Source: Massilia timonae CCUG 45783 | GTDB taxonomy: Bacteria; Pseudomonadota; Gammaproteobacteria; Burkholderiales; Burkholderiaceae_D | DNA: 64,000 nt | Reading direction: 5' to 3' | Assembly (NCBI RefSeq): GCF_000315425.1 | Contig: NZ_JH992924.1 | Coordinates: forward strand, 846,388-910,387 | Shown here: positions 27,924 to 38,483 of the stretch, one piece after another | Layout: each line of letters starts with the position of its first letter | Numbering within the stretch: position 1 is the stretch's first letter | Position numbers and translations under genes: made by a program | Notes under the pieces: generated by a model | The model's database searches: none | The model's input: the letters and a program-made list of their open reading frames with translations, nothing else | Told to the model about the DNA's origin: nothing

Positions 27924-29297
27924 ATGCCTCACGCCCGTGTTTCCACCGCCTTGCTGGCGGCCCTGCTGGCCGCGTCCGCGACGGCTTCTGCCGCCACCCC
28001 GGCCCAGCCGAACATCACCGCCCAGCAAGCCCAAATCAACAAGATCCTGGGCGAAATTTCGCAGCAGCGTATCGAAAGCCATATCCGCAAGCTGGTCAGC
28101 TTCGGCACCCGCCACACGATGTCGGAAACCGAATCGAATACGCGCGGCATCGGCGCCGCGCGCCGCTGGATCAAGGCCGAGCTGGAGCGCTGCGGCGCCG
28201 GCACGCCGCTGCAGGTGGCCTTCGACAGCCATGTGGCGCCGGTCTCGGCGCGCATCTCGAAGCCGACCGAGATCGTCAACGTGGTCGCGACCCTGCCGGG
28301 CACGCAGGCGGCCTCGAAGGACCGCATGTACGTCGTGAGCGGCCACTACGACTCGCGCGCCTCGGACGTGATGGACTTCACCTCGGATGCGCCGGGCGCC
28401 AATGACGACGCCTCGGGCACCGCCGCCATCATGGAGCTGGCGTGCGTGATGGCCAAGCACAAGTTCGACGCCACGCTCGTGTTCATGGCCGTCGCGGCCG
28501 AGGAGCAGGGCCTGATCGGCGCCCGCCACTGGGCGACCCAGGCGCGCGAGAAGGGCTGGAACGTGGCCGGCATGTTCACCAACGACATCATCGGCAGCTC
28601 GCGCGGCGACGACGGCAAGGTCGACGACAAATCGGTGCGCCTGTTCGCCCAGAGCATCCCGGCGACCAAGGAAATGAGCGAGGCCGTGCGCCAGCTGGTG
28701 GCCACCGGCGGCGAGAACGATTCGATCTCGCGCCAGCTCGCGCGCCACACCAAGGAGCAGGGCGAGCGCTACGTGAAGGGCTTCAAGGTGTCCGTCATCC
28801 AGCGCCACGACCGCTACCTGCGCGGCGGTGACCACATGCCGTTCCTGGAGCAGGGCTATGCCGCGCTGCGCTTCACCGAGCCGGCCGAGAACTTCGACCA
28901 CCAGCACCAGGACCTGCGCACCGAAAACGGCAAGGTGTATGGCGACACGCTCGACCACGTCGACTTCCGCTATGTGGCCAACGTGACCAGGGTGAATGGC
29001 GCCGCCATGGCGTCGCTGGCGCTGGCGCCATCCGCGCCACAGGAAGTGAAGCTGCGCACCGCCGGGCTGACCAACGATTCGACCCTGGTGTGGAAGGCCA
29101 ATCTTGAACCCGACCTGGCCGGCTACCGCCTCGTGTGGCGCGACACCACCAGCGCGAACTGGGAAGGCTCGAAGTGGGTCGGCAACGTCACGGAAGCGAC
29201 GGTCGACCTGTCGAAGGACAATGTGTTCTTCGGCGTGCAGGCGGTCGACAAGGACGGCAACGTCAGCCCGGCGACCTATCCGCTGCCGCTGCGCTGA
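27924..29297 (+). CDS. Secreted M28 family zinc aminopeptidase
   Basis: 457 residues from ATG 27924 (AGAAAGG upstream). A signal peptide (MPHARVSTALLAALLAASATASA) is followed by a peptidase M28 domain: SGHYDSRASD (zinc His and Asp), GANDDASGTAA (bridging Asp), AAEEQGLIGA (catalytic Glu and zinc Glu) and DHQHQDLRTE (zinc His). The last 85 residues form a fibronectin-III-like domain (AGYRLVWRDTTSANW...VDKDGNVSPATYPLPL). It probably trims peptides outside the cell or in the periplasm. Confidence 0.9.
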   Translation: MPHARVSTALLAALLAASATASAATPAQPNITAQQAQINKILGEISQQRIESHIRKLVSFGTRHTMSETESNTRGIGAARRWIKAELERCGAGTPLQVAFDSHVAPVSARISKPTEIVNVVATLPGTQAASKDRMYVVSGHYDSRASDVMDFTSDAPGANDDASGTAAIMELACVMAKHKFDATLVFMAVAAEEQGLIGARHWATQAREKGWNVAGMFTNDIIGSSRGDDGKVDDKSVRLFAQSIPATKEMSEAVRQLVATGGENDSISRQLARHTKEQGERYVKGFKVSVIQRHDRYLRGGDHMPFLEQGYAALRFTEPAENFDHQHQDLRTENGKVYGDTLDHVDFRYVANVTRVNGAAMASLALAPSAPQEVKLRTAGLTNDSTLVWKANLEPDLAGYRLVWRDTTSANWEGSKWVGNVTEATVDLSKDNVFFGVQAVDKDGNVSPATYPLPLR

Positions 29298-29426
29298 ACC
29301 GGCGTACGCCACGCTTCCTCGCCCTGTCGGAAGATGTCCGGCAGGGTATGTTGGAACCATGCGCAAACGCCGTATTGCTTCTCGGATTAAAATGGCGCTT
29401 TGGTTTCGCAAGGAATAGAGAAAGCA

Positions 29427-30329
29427 ATGGCTTACAAGACCATCGAAGCCACGATCGGCAACACGCCGCTCGTGCAGCTGCAGCGCCTGCCCGGCGCCGA
29501 CATCGCGGCCCGCAACAACATCATCCTGGGCAAGCTGGAAGGCAATAACCCGGCCGGCTCGGTGAAGGACCGCGCCGCCATGTCGATGCTGCGCGGCGCC
29601 GAGCTGCGCGGCCAGATCAAGCCGGGCGACACGCTGATCGAAGCCACCAGCGGCAATACCGGCATCGCGCTGGCGATGGCGGCCGCGATCCTCGGCTACA
29701 AGATGATCCTCCTGATGCCCGACAACCTGTCGGTCGAGCGCCGCCAGAGCATGGCCGCGTATGGCGCGCAAATCATTCTGACGCCGAAATCGGGCGGCAT
29801 GGAATACGCGCGCGACATGGCCGAGCAGATGCAAAAGGATGGCCAGGGCATCATCCTCGACCAGTTCGCCAACTTCGACAATCCACGCGCGCACTACGAG
29901 AGCACCGGTCCCGAAATCTGGCGCGACACCGAAGGCCGCATCACGCACTTCGTCAGCGCCATGGGCACCACCGGCACCATCATGGGCGTGTCGCGCTACC
30001 TGAAGGAACAGAACGAGGCCATCCGCATCATCGGCGCCCAGCCCGAGGAAGGCTCGTCGATCCCGGGCATCCGCAAATGGCCCGAAGCCTACCTGCCGAA
30101 GATCTACGAGGCGGCGCGCGTCGACCAGGTCGAGAGCGTGAGCCAGGCGTCCGCCGAACAGATGGCGCGCCGGCTGGCCGCCGAAGAGGGCATCTTCTGC
30201 GGCATCTCCGCCGCCGGCGCCTGCGAAGTCGCGCTGCGCATCGCCCAGACGGTCGAAAACGCGACCATCGTGTTCGTGGTGTGCGACCGCGGCGACCGCT
30301 ACCTGTCGACCGGCGTCTTCCCGGCCTGA
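29427..30329 (+). CDS. cysM: Cysteine synthase B
   Basis: 300 residues, beta family of PLP enzymes. K47 in NNPAGSVKDRAA binds PLP; TSGNTGIAL and the GTTGT loop hold the substrate and cofactor. The CysM-type sequences (EGNNPAGSVKDR, RRLAAEEGIFCGISAAGA) separate it from CysK. It makes cysteine from O-acetylserine with sulfide or thiosulfate. Confidence 0.95.
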   Translation: MAYKTIEATIGNTPLVQLQRLPGADIAARNNIILGKLEGNNPAGSVKDRAAMSMLRGAELRGQIKPGDTLIEATSGNTGIALAMAAAILGYKMILLMPDNLSVERRQSMAAYGAQIILTPKSGGMEYARDMAEQMQKDGQGIILDQFANFDNPRAHYESTGPEIWRDTEGRITHFVSAMGTTGTIMGVSRYLKEQNEAIRIIGAQPEEGSSIPGIRKWPEAYLPKIYEAARVDQVESVSQASAEQMARRLAAEEGIFCGISAAGACEVALRIAQTVENATIVFVVCDRGDRYLSTGVFPA

Positions 30330-30350
30330 ACGGCGCCGCGCAATGAAAAA

Positions 30351-30380
30351 GGCCGCCTGGGTAACAGGCGGCCTTGTTGT
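30351..30380. terminator. Bidirectional terminator after cysM
   Basis: Stem GGCCGCCTG (30351-30359) with CAGGCGGCC (30365-30373) is followed by TTGTTGT on plus and TTTTT on minus. It can serve cysM and the convergent HTH gene. Confidence 0.8.
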
Positions 30381-30562
30381 ATCAGTCGCTGGGACTGCAT
30401 AGACCGTTCAGTTGGCATGTCGCCGACGATATCCGGTCGTCCGCCAATGCGGCGGCTCGTACGCCCGCGCGGGCGTACGCACTACTCATCCGGCGGCGCG
30501 CAAGGCGCCGCCCATCCCGTCAGGAGAGAAGCCCGGGCGCCAACTGCCGCGCCCGCGACGAC
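30381..30562. other. Palindrome-rich intergenic region
   Basis: This region holds a perfect 22-bp palindrome at 30458-30479 (half CGTACGCCCGC), a second hairpin GGCGGCGC / GCGCCGCC at 30492-30512 with a 5-base loop, and further GC-rich stems before 30562. No coding frame is supported. It could be the 3' region of the HTH transcript, a small RNA or a protein-binding site. Confidence 0.5.
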
Positions 30563-30901
30563 TCAGTCCTTGGCTGCCGGGACCGCGCCTTCCTTCGGCT
30601 TGAACTGCTTGTCGCTGATGCGGAACTTCGCACGGCGGTCGCCCATCAGGTAGCGCAGGTCGCGGATCGACAGGTCGCTGACTTCGTGCATGCGGATCAG
30701 CAGCGAAGCGCCGACCGGCAGGCGATGGTGGCGGATCTTCGAGATCACCGGCGGCGCGACTTCGAGGGCGCGCGACAGTGCCGCGTCGTTTTTCAGGCGC
30801 AGGTTCTCGATCAGGGTGTCGAGCAGGCGGTTCGGGTTGTACTGAAGCAGTTCATCGCCTTCCGAATCGCTGTTCATATCAATGCCGACTTGGTTAGTCA
30901 T
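30563..30901 (-). CDS. Small helix-turn-helix regulator, unknown target
   Basis: 112 residues; a second possible start (MNSDSEGDELL) is 8 codons in. The middle reads LLDTLIENLRLKNDAALSRALEVAPPVISKIRHHRLPVGASLLIRMHEVSDLSIRDLRYLMG, with an HTH like that of XRE-type repressors, then a basic tail. Similar short proteins are widespread in Oxalobacteraceae without known function. It stands alone with its own upstream region. Confidence 0.7.
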   Translation of the reverse strand: MTNQVGIDMNSDSEGDELLQYNPNRLLDTLIENLRLKNDAALSRALEVAPPVISKIRHHRLPVGASLLIRMHEVSDLSIRDLRYLMGDRRAKFRISDKQFKPKEGAVPAAKD

Positions 30902-31354
30902 GATTCAAATTCCTATCTGGGGTTGAAACGGAGTCGCTGGCGGCGTTCGATTCCGGAAGTTTAATTTCGTAATTTTCTATTCAATTGTACAACTATTTTT
31001 ATTCCGATACTCATGAGCAAGTCGGAATCATTTTTCTCACCTCGGATTTTGTTGTCTCATTGCAACAATAGCCGCAATGCAATTCTCTCACAAAGTCACT
31101 GGGGAAATATATTGTTTTTTATTTAATGACCAGTGTACGGGCATCCAGCATTTGATGCCGCACGGTACGATATTTGCTGACGAAATGGAAAGAAACTGGG
31201 GGGTATGTTGCCATCAGTGCTATTTTTGTCACGGACACAACAATGTTGTCGGCGGATACCCCTGGGGGGTATGTAGGAGGATGCCTACGAACAACGGAAA
31301 AGGAAAGCGGGAAACCTGTTACAAAAGATTACAAAATTTCCCGCCTGGAAAGAC
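30902..31354. other. AT-rich intergenic region, no gene supported
   Basis: Noticeably AT-richer than the flanks. CTGGGGGGTATGT occurs twice in direct orientation at 31196-31208 and 31264-31276. Short plus-strand frames here (for example 31077-31412) show no family features. It may be the scar of a lost element. Confidence 0.4.
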
Positions 31355-32440
31355 TCAGCCAGGCCGTGCCGCCCGCACTGCACGCCCCAGGTCGACGACC
31401 GACATGGCATAGAAGTAACTGCGATTGTATTTGGTGATGGCATAGAAGTTATCGTTCGCCACCCAGTATTCCGTTGCCTCGGCGCCGTTTTGCAGGTCGA
31501 TCAGGCCGTACAGGCGGTCGCCCGGCAGCGTCGTCCCCGTGCTCACGCCCGCTTCGCGCAGCTCTTCCGGGCGCAGGGTGGCTTCCAGGCCGCGCCCGAG
31601 CAAGCCCTCCCAGGCGCGTGCCGGCGAGACGTCGGCCGCGAACACGGTCGGGCCGCGGTGTTCGGCATTCCAGCCATGCTGGACCAGGAAATTGGCCACA
31701 CTGCCGATCGCATCGGTGGCCGAACCGCGCAGGTCGACCCGGCCGTCGCTGTCGAAGTCGACGCCGTACTTGAGAATATTGCTCGGCATGAACTGCGGCA
31801 TCCCGACCGCGCCGGCGAACGAGCCCAGCAGCGAGAACGGATCGTAGCCGCGCTCGCGCGCCAGCACCAGGGTATTGGCCAGCTCTTCGCGGAAGAAGGC
31901 CTTGCGCGCGGCCTGGTTCGGCGCTTCCGGATAGGCGAAGGCGAGCGTGGTCAGGCTGTCCAGCACGCGGAACTTGCCGGTATCGCGGCCATAGATGGTC
32001 TCGATGCCGATGATGCCGACGATGATCTCGGCCGGCACGCCATAGGCCGCCTCGGCGCGCGCCAGCGCATCGGCATTCTCGTTCCAGAAGCGCACGCCGG
32101 CGCGGATGCGGATCGGCTCGATGAAGCGCGCGCTATAGGCTTGCCAGTTCTTCGGCTTGCCCGGCGGCGCCGGCTTGACCAGCTGCACGGCGCGGTCGAT
32201 GAAACGGACCTGGCCGAACAGGGTATGCAGCGCCTCGCGCTCGAAGCCGTGCTGCGTGACCATCTCTTCGATGAACTCGCGCACCGGCAGCCATTCGACG
32301 AAGTTCACGTGTTCCGGGTCCTGGTCGGCCGCCAGCGTCATGGCGGCCTGGGTCGAGGTGGTCTGGGGAGCGGCGAGGGCATCGCCATGCGCGCCGGCGG
32401 CAAGCGCGAGCGCGGAAAACAGGATTGCGATCGATTTCAT
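31355..32440 (-). CDS. mltB: Membrane-bound lytic transglycosylase B
   Basis: 361 residues from ATG 32440. A signal peptide (MKSIAILFSALALAAGAHGDALA, no lipobox cysteine) precedes the SLT_2 domain: IIGIETIYGRDTGKFRVLDSLTTLAF with catalytic E147, then GAVGMPQFMPSNILKYGVDFDSDGRVDL. It cleaves peptidoglycan to 1,6-anhydromuropeptides. Its start overlaps the tgpA stop (ATGA). Without a lipobox it may be soluble in the periplasm. Confidence 0.92.
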   Translation of the reverse strand: MKSIAILFSALALAAGAHGDALAAPQTTSTQAAMTLAADQDPEHVNFVEWLPVREFIEEMVTQHGFEREALHTLFGQVRFIDRAVQLVKPAPPGKPKNWQAYSARFIEPIRIRAGVRFWNENADALARAEAAYGVPAEIIVGIIGIETIYGRDTGKFRVLDSLTTLAFAYPEAPNQAARKAFFREELANTLVLARERGYDPFSLLGSFAGAVGMPQFMPSNILKYGVDFDSDGRVDLRGSATDAIGSVANFLVQHGWNAEHRGPTVFAADVSPARAWEGLLGRGLEATLRPEELREAGVSTGTTLPGDRLYGLIDLQNGAEATEYWVANDNFYAITKYNRSYFYAMSVVDLGRAVRAARPG

Positions 32441-34431
32441 CTGACTTGCGACAATAAGCTTTTCAAGGTGGCGGTAAGCCGGGGATCGGTTGTCGGGGGC
32501 GCGTAGCGCCAGGCGCTGTAACGACGCAGGAATTCCTGCGCCGCCGCGCGCGTTTGAGGCGCCAGCTCGCTGGCGCCGGCGACCCGCGCCGCGTAGGCGC
32601 TCGGTCCTTCGTCCTGCGCGCGCGCCAGGCCCAGTTGGCCGAGACGCTTGCACAGGGTCGAGTATAGAGCATCGACCGGGTGGATTTCCCGGCGGCGGCG
32701 CAAAAAGACCAGCAGGGCGAGGCCCAGGGCAACAGACGTTAACAGAGCGATAAAAGGCCAGCCGGACAGTTTGCGCCGCAAGTCGCGCACGACGTCGCGC
32801 TGGCGCTCCGGCGTATAGTTGAGCACCCACTGGTTCCAGCCGTTGTTGACGGCGCCGACGGCGTTGCGCAGCTGGGCCAGCCAGGCGTTGGCGCCGCCCT
32901 GGAACGGATTCATGCCGCGCAGCGCCTCGATGCCGAACGGCGCCGGGCGCGGCACCGAGGCGTCCAGGCCGCGCCGCACGCGCTCGGGCGCCACCGCCGC
33001 GGTCGGGTCGACCCGCTGCCAGCCGATGCCCGCGATCCAGACTTCGGCCCAGGCGTGGGCATCGGACTGGCGCACGGTCATGAAGCCGTCGAGGGGATTG
33101 ATCTCGCCGCCCTGGTAGCCGGTCACCACGCGCGCCGGCACGCCGGCCGCGCGCAGCAGGAACACGAAGGCGCCCGAATAGTGTTCGCAAAAGCCCGAGC
33201 GGGTGCCGTACAGGAATTCGTCGACCGTGTGCCGGCCCAGCAGCGGCGGCGCCAGCGTGTATTCGAAAGGCTGCTCGCGGAACTGCGCCAGCACGGCCTC
33301 GACCCGCTGCGCCGGATCGGGCAGCCGGCGCAGCGCGCGCCCGGCGGCCAGCGCGCGCGGGTTGAAGCCATACGGCAGCAGCAGCCAGCGGCGGGCGTCG
33401 TCCAGGGCCGGCCCGCCCTGGAAGGCGAACTGCAGGTGCGAGCTGGCGCGATAGCGCACCCGGCTGGAGAGCGCCTCGTTCGCGGTCAGCTCGAACTGCG
33501 GCGAGAGGCGCAGTTCGTGGCCCGCCACCTGCGGCAGCTCGCCCGGCATCTCCAGCGTAAACACCCAGCGCGACTGCGAGGGTTCCAGCGTGACCTCGTA
33601 GTCGACCGGGTCGCCATGCACCGCCAGGTGCAGGTCGCGGCCGGAGGCCTGGCTGGCGCCGCGCGACCAGGTCAGGCCGTCGAAGAAGTCGAGCACCGGG
33701 CCGCGCCAGTAGAGCTGGGTCTGCACCGGGGGCGGCGTCAGGAAGCGCACGCGGAAGGCCGGCTCCTCGGACAAGGCCAGGTTCGACATCTGGCCCGGCG
33801 CCATCGTATCGGACAGGCCCGAGCGCGAACCGCCGCCTGAATCGCCCGGCATGGTCCACAGCGGGCCGTGGATGCGCGGGAAGACCACGAACAGCACGAT
33901 CGCGATCGGCAGGGCGAAGGCCAGCATGCGGCCGGCCATCGCCAGGCGGGTGCGCAGCGGCGGCACCCTGCCTGCGAACTGGAACGAAAGTTGAGTCGCG
34001 AGCAATAGCAGCACCGAGGCGATCGTCAACAGGGCGGTGCCGATCCCCTGGGAATAGAAGAAGTTGGTCAGCACCAGGAAGAAGCACAGGAAGATCACGA
34101 CGAACAGGTCGCGCCGCGCATGCATCTCGAGCATCTTGAAGGCGACCAGCAGCACCAGCATCGCCACCCCGGCATCCTTGCCGAGCAGGGTCTCGTAGCT
34201 GAACTGCACGCCGGCTATCGCGGCCACCGCCACCGGCAGCAGCACCAGGGCCGGCGGCATGCGCTTGCCGCGCAGGGTGATCGCGGCGCGCCAGGCCAGG
34301 GTGGCGCCGCACAGCAGCGAGACCCACAGCGGCAGGTGCAGGGTATGCGGCGCCAGCACCAGCACCGCGCTGCCCAGCAGCAGCAGGGTGTCGGCCTTGT
34401 CGCGGGTGAGCGGCGTGGCCAGGAGTTTCAT
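32437..34431 (-). CDS. tgpA: Transmembrane transglutaminase-like protein (TgpA family)
   Basis: 664 residues from ATG 34431. There are about six transmembrane helices in residues 15-185, then a periplasmic region, a transglutaminase core with C415 (RSGFCEHYSG), H459 (SDAHAWAEVW) and D475 (WQRVDPT), a late transmembrane helix (FIALLTSVALGLALLVFL) and a DUF4129-like tail. In Pseudomonas the TgpA family is essential, with an unknown periplasmic role. It overlaps both neighbours by 4 bp in moxR-DUF58-tgpA-mltB. Confidence 0.92.
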   Translation of the reverse strand: MKLLATPLTRDKADTLLLLGSAVLVLAPHTLHLPLWVSLLCGATLAWRAAITLRGKRMPPALVLLPVAVAAIAGVQFSYETLLGKDAGVAMLVLLVAFKMLEMHARRDLFVVIFLCFFLVLTNFFYSQGIGTALLTIASVLLLLATQLSFQFAGRVPPLRTRLAMAGRMLAFALPIAIVLFVVFPRIHGPLWTMPGDSGGGSRSGLSDTMAPGQMSNLALSEEPAFRVRFLTPPPVQTQLYWRGPVLDFFDGLTWSRGASQASGRDLHLAVHGDPVDYEVTLEPSQSRWVFTLEMPGELPQVAGHELRLSPQFELTANEALSSRVRYRASSHLQFAFQGGPALDDARRWLLLPYGFNPRALAAGRALRRLPDPAQRVEAVLAQFREQPFEYTLAPPLLGRHTVDEFLYGTRSGFCEHYSGAFVFLLRAAGVPARVVTGYQGGEINPLDGFMTVRQSDAHAWAEVWIAGIGWQRVDPTAAVAPERVRRGLDASVPRPAPFGIEALRGMNPFQGGANAWLAQLRNAVGAVNNGWNQWVLNYTPERQRDVVRDLRRKLSGWPFIALLTSVALGLALLVFLRRRREIHPVDALYSTLCKRLGQLGLARAQDEGPSAYAARVAGASELAPQTRAAAQEFLRRYSAWRYAPPTTDPRLTATLKSLLSQVR

Positions 34432-35458
34432 GCCGCTTCCCCCATGTCGTTCTCCAGCCCATGCAGCGCCAGCGCGCGGAGGCAGGCCGCCTGGTGGGCC
34501 GCGCCCAGGGCGGCGGGCAAGCGCAGCGCGCCGAGGCGGAAGGCATAGGGCAGGGCGCGGCTTTCCGCCTCCAGCACCCAGCGCGTCAGGCGCGACAGGC
34601 GCAGCTCGAGGTCGAGCGTGGCGGGCAGGGCATCGAAGTCGAGCACCAGCTGGTCGCCTCCGCCGCCCTCGAAATGCTTCGACACCAGGGCGCCGCCGAT
34701 GCTGGGGTCGAGCCGGGCGATCTGGCGCCAGGCCAGCTGGCGCGGCGAATCGCCGGCCTGGTAGTTGCGCACGCCGGCGAAGTCGTCGTGGCCGGCGGCG
34801 CGCAGGCTGGCCCCGCTGCCCCCGCCCAGCGGCAGGCTCGGCGCGCCTTCCTCGGGGCGCGGATAGACCAGGGCGCGCGCGGCCGGGCGCCAGTAGCTCC
34901 AGGCGGTGAACAGGCCGAGCGGAAAGCGCGTCGACAGCTTGACCCGGGCCGGCGCCAGCCAGCCGCGCTGCAGGGTCGGCGCCGACAAGGTCAGGATCGC
35001 GTGGTTGCCGGGCGCGATGTCTGCCACGTGGCGCATATCGTCGACATTGGCGACGTCGGCGAAATCGGCCCGGATGGCGTAGCGCGCCAGCCGCGTGCGG
35101 TTGAACACCTGCAGTTCGAACTGGACTTCCTGGCCGGCGAACACGGGCGCGACCCGGCCCTGCTGTAGGGCCAGGTGCGCCAGGTTGCGGTAGGTGGCGA
35201 CCATGTCGACCAGCGCGCATGACAGCGCAAGAAAGGTCAGGCCGAAGCCCAGGCCGAGCGCATAATTGACCGAGCCGATCAACAGCACCGCCAGCAGCAG
35301 GGCAAAGCCCAGGCCGGCCCGGCTCGGCAGGATGAACACGCGGCGCTGCCTGAGCACCACCTCTCCGGCGTCGAGCGTGCCGGCGCGCGGCAGCCAGGCG
35401 CCGGTCGCGCGGCGCAGCCGCCCGCGCAGCCCCCAGACCTTCTGCGCCGTCTGCCCCA

Positions 35459-35459
<1 letters not shown>
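34428..35459 (-). CDS. DUF58 domain protein
   Basis: 343 residues from ATG 35459. Two transmembrane helices near residue 50-90 (FALLLAVLLIGSVNYALGLGFGLTFLALSCAL) precede a vWA-like DUF58 domain with FPLGLFTAW and GHDDFAGVRNYQAGDSPRQLAWRQIAR. DUF58 proteins work with MoxR ATPases as putative chaperone or metal-insertion systems. The start overlaps the moxR stop by one base (TGATG), so translation is coupled. Confidence 0.9.
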
Positions 35460-36379
<920 letters not shown>

Positions 36380-36580
36380 GGATTTTCCGTGAATTGATCG
36401 ATGCGTCGTTCGGCGTGCGCTTGCCATGGCAGCGGACGAGCGGGGCCGCGGCCTGCCGTGGTAGATTAGCGCCATTGGCAAGCTTCATGCCCTGGCCACT
36501 GCCAGCCGTTCCAGAAGATTCTATGCGAGAACGGCGGCGCAGGGTGTGAATGGATGAGCATAGTCGGAGACGAGAGCACC

Positions 36581-37513
36581 ATGAGCACAGCGATTTACAG
36601 CCACCCGGACTGCCTGCGGCACGAAATGGGCAGCTGGCACCCCGAATCCCCGGCCCGCCTGCAGGCGATCGACGACCAGCTGATCCTGGCCCGGCTGGAC
36701 GGGCTGATCGAGCAGCGCAGCGCGCCGCTGGCCGAGGTCGAGCAGGTCTTGCGCAACCATACGCAAGGGGCGCTGGCGCTGGTGCGCGACCACGTGCCGG
36801 CCACGCCTGGCGACTATTACCCGCTCGACGGCGACACCTCGCTCTGTCATTACAGCTACCAGGCGGCGCTGCGCGCGGCCGGCGCCGCGGTGGCCGCCAC
36901 CGACGACGTCATCAAGGGCAGCGTCTCCAACGCCTTCTGCTCGGTGCGCCCGCCCGGCCACCATGCCACGCCGACCGAACCGATGGGGTTCTGCTTCTTC
37001 AACAACGTCGCGATCGCGGCGCGCCATGCGCTCGAGGCCCACGGACTCGAGCGGGTCGCCATCGTCGATTTCGACGTCCACCACGGCAACGGCACCGCCG
37101 ACGCCTTCCGCGACGATCCGCGCGTGCTGATGGCCAGCTTCTTCCAGCATCCGTTCTATCCCTACAGCGAGGTCGAACCGGTCACGGCCAACCGCGTCAA
37201 CCTGCCGGTGCCCGAGCGCAGCGACGGCGAGGCGGTGCGCGCCCTGGTGCGCGAACACTGGCTGCCGGCCCTGCACGCCTTCAAGCCGCAGATGATCTTC
37301 ATCTCGGCCGGCTTCGACGGCCACCGCGACGACGACATGGGCGGCATGGGCCTGGTGGAGGCCGACTATGCCTGGATCACGCGCCAGATCATGGCGGTGG
37401 CGAAAGAGCACGCCGGCGGGCGCGTGGTGAGCTGCCTGGAGGGCGGCTACGACCTGTCGGCGCTGGGCCGCAGCGTGGTGGCGCACCTGAAGGTGATGGC
37501 CGACCTCGAGTAG
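36581..37513 (+). CDS. Histone-deacetylase-family (class II) deacetylase
   Basis: 310 residues from ATG 36581; another start 27 bp earlier is possible. Motifs are RPPGHHAT (catalytic His pair), DFDVHHGNGTADAF (zinc Asp and His), SAGFDGHRDDDMGGM (zinc Asp) and LEGGYDLSALG. Bacterial members remove acetyl groups from polyamines, proteins or small molecules; the substrate cannot be told. It is divergent from moxR. A second family member lies at 60751-61683. Confidence 0.9.
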   Translation: MSTAIYSHPDCLRHEMGSWHPESPARLQAIDDQLILARLDGLIEQRSAPLAEVEQVLRNHTQGALALVRDHVPATPGDYYPLDGDTSLCHYSYQAALRAAGAAVAATDDVIKGSVSNAFCSVRPPGHHATPTEPMGFCFFNNVAIAARHALEAHGLERVAIVDFDVHHGNGTADAFRDDPRVLMASFFQHPFYPYSEVEPVTANRVNLPVPERSDGEAVRALVREHWLPALHAFKPQMIFISAGFDGHRDDDMGGMGLVEADYAWITRQIMAVAKEHAGGRVVSCLEGGYDLSALGRSVVAHLKVMADLE

Positions 37514-37601
37514 GCAACGGCGCCGGTCGCGGAACTCAGCGGCTCCTCGCGCGCACTAACGCATGACCGGCCTTTGTCCGGCTTGCGTAGAGGAGACGAA
37601 G

Positions 37602-38474
37602 ATGAACAAGAAACACACCCTGTGTGCGCTCTGCTTGCTATCAGCCGCCGGCATCGCTGAGGCTGCCAACTACACCCTCTGGATCAACGGCCGCAACAGC
37701 GGTGGCAGTCCCGGCAACTACGCCGATTTCCGCTACTGGGGGCCGGATACCACGCCCGCCGGCGTCAACAAGAAGGCCGTCAACTGGGACGGCTACAGCA
37801 GCATCTCGTCGCAGAGCCTGCGCGTGCGCGACGCGCTCGACTGCTTCTGCACCGGCCAGAACTGGTGCTATATCGCGGCCTACAGCGCGGGCGAGCTGCT
37901 GCTGGGGTACACGCTGGCCAACTTCGGCGGCACCACGCGCGCGGTCAAGAACGCCACGGCCAATGCGGCCGGCGTCTGCGGCGACGCGGGCGGCGTGCAG
38001 GGCGGCTGGAACATCAAGTGGGTCAGGACGGCCTCGGGCGCCGCGGGCGGCTCCGAACTGGCCAATGCCGGCGCCTGGACCACCTCCGAGCCGCTGGTGC
38101 AAGACCTGCGCACCGGCACCGCGCGCGCCATGTACAACCACAACGACACCCGCAATATCTGGTTCTACCGCTACGCCGGCGCGCGCGGCACCTTGTACTC
38201 CTTCCTGCTGCCGGGCCAGGATGACGAGGTGGTGGCCTATCACAGCAGCGGCGGCGCGGCCGGCAACTCCGGCCGTTCGCTCTGCAATCCGGGCGACTGG
38301 TTCTGCGACGACCTGCGCTATGGCACCGAACCGAACCAGGGCGGCAGCGTCAAGTGGAGCTGGCACTCGGTCGCCTTCCGCGACGACGGCGAAGACTTCG
38401 ACCACTACGCCGACGGCAACTGGGAGGGCATCATCGGGGTCGTGCGCCAGGCGATGGTCGACACCGCCAACTAG
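37602..38474 (+). CDS. Exported protein, possible alpha/beta-hydrolase fold
   Basis: 290 residues from ATG 37602 with AGGAG upstream. A signal peptide (MNKKHTLCALCLLSAAGIAEA) starts it. The motif IAAYSAGELLLGY with S95 looks like a nucleophile elbow, LLPGQDDEVVAYHSSGG could give the acid, and KWSWHSVAFRDDGEDFDHYAD the histidine, in hydrolase order. Several cysteine pairs (CFC, GDWFCDD) suggest disulfides. I know no named family for it. It is 9 bp upstream of another unknown gene, so the two form a pair. Confidence 0.6.
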   Translation: MNKKHTLCALCLLSAAGIAEAANYTLWINGRNSGGSPGNYADFRYWGPDTTPAGVNKKAVNWDGYSSISSQSLRVRDALDCFCTGQNWCYIAAYSAGELLLGYTLANFGGTTRAVKNATANAAGVCGDAGGVQGGWNIKWVRTASGAAGGSELANAGAWTTSEPLVQDLRTGTARAMYNHNDTRNIWFYRYAGARGTLYSFLLPGQDDEVVAYHSSGGAAGNSGRSLCNPGDWFCDDLRYGTEPNQGGSVKWSWHSVAFRDDGEDFDHYADGNWEGIIGVVRQAMVDTAN

Positions 38475-38483
38475 GGGCACAGG

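Noticed and set aside
31077..31437. Two overlapping plus-strand frames before mltB
   Set aside because: No ribosome site, overlap the 3' end of mltB, no family features.
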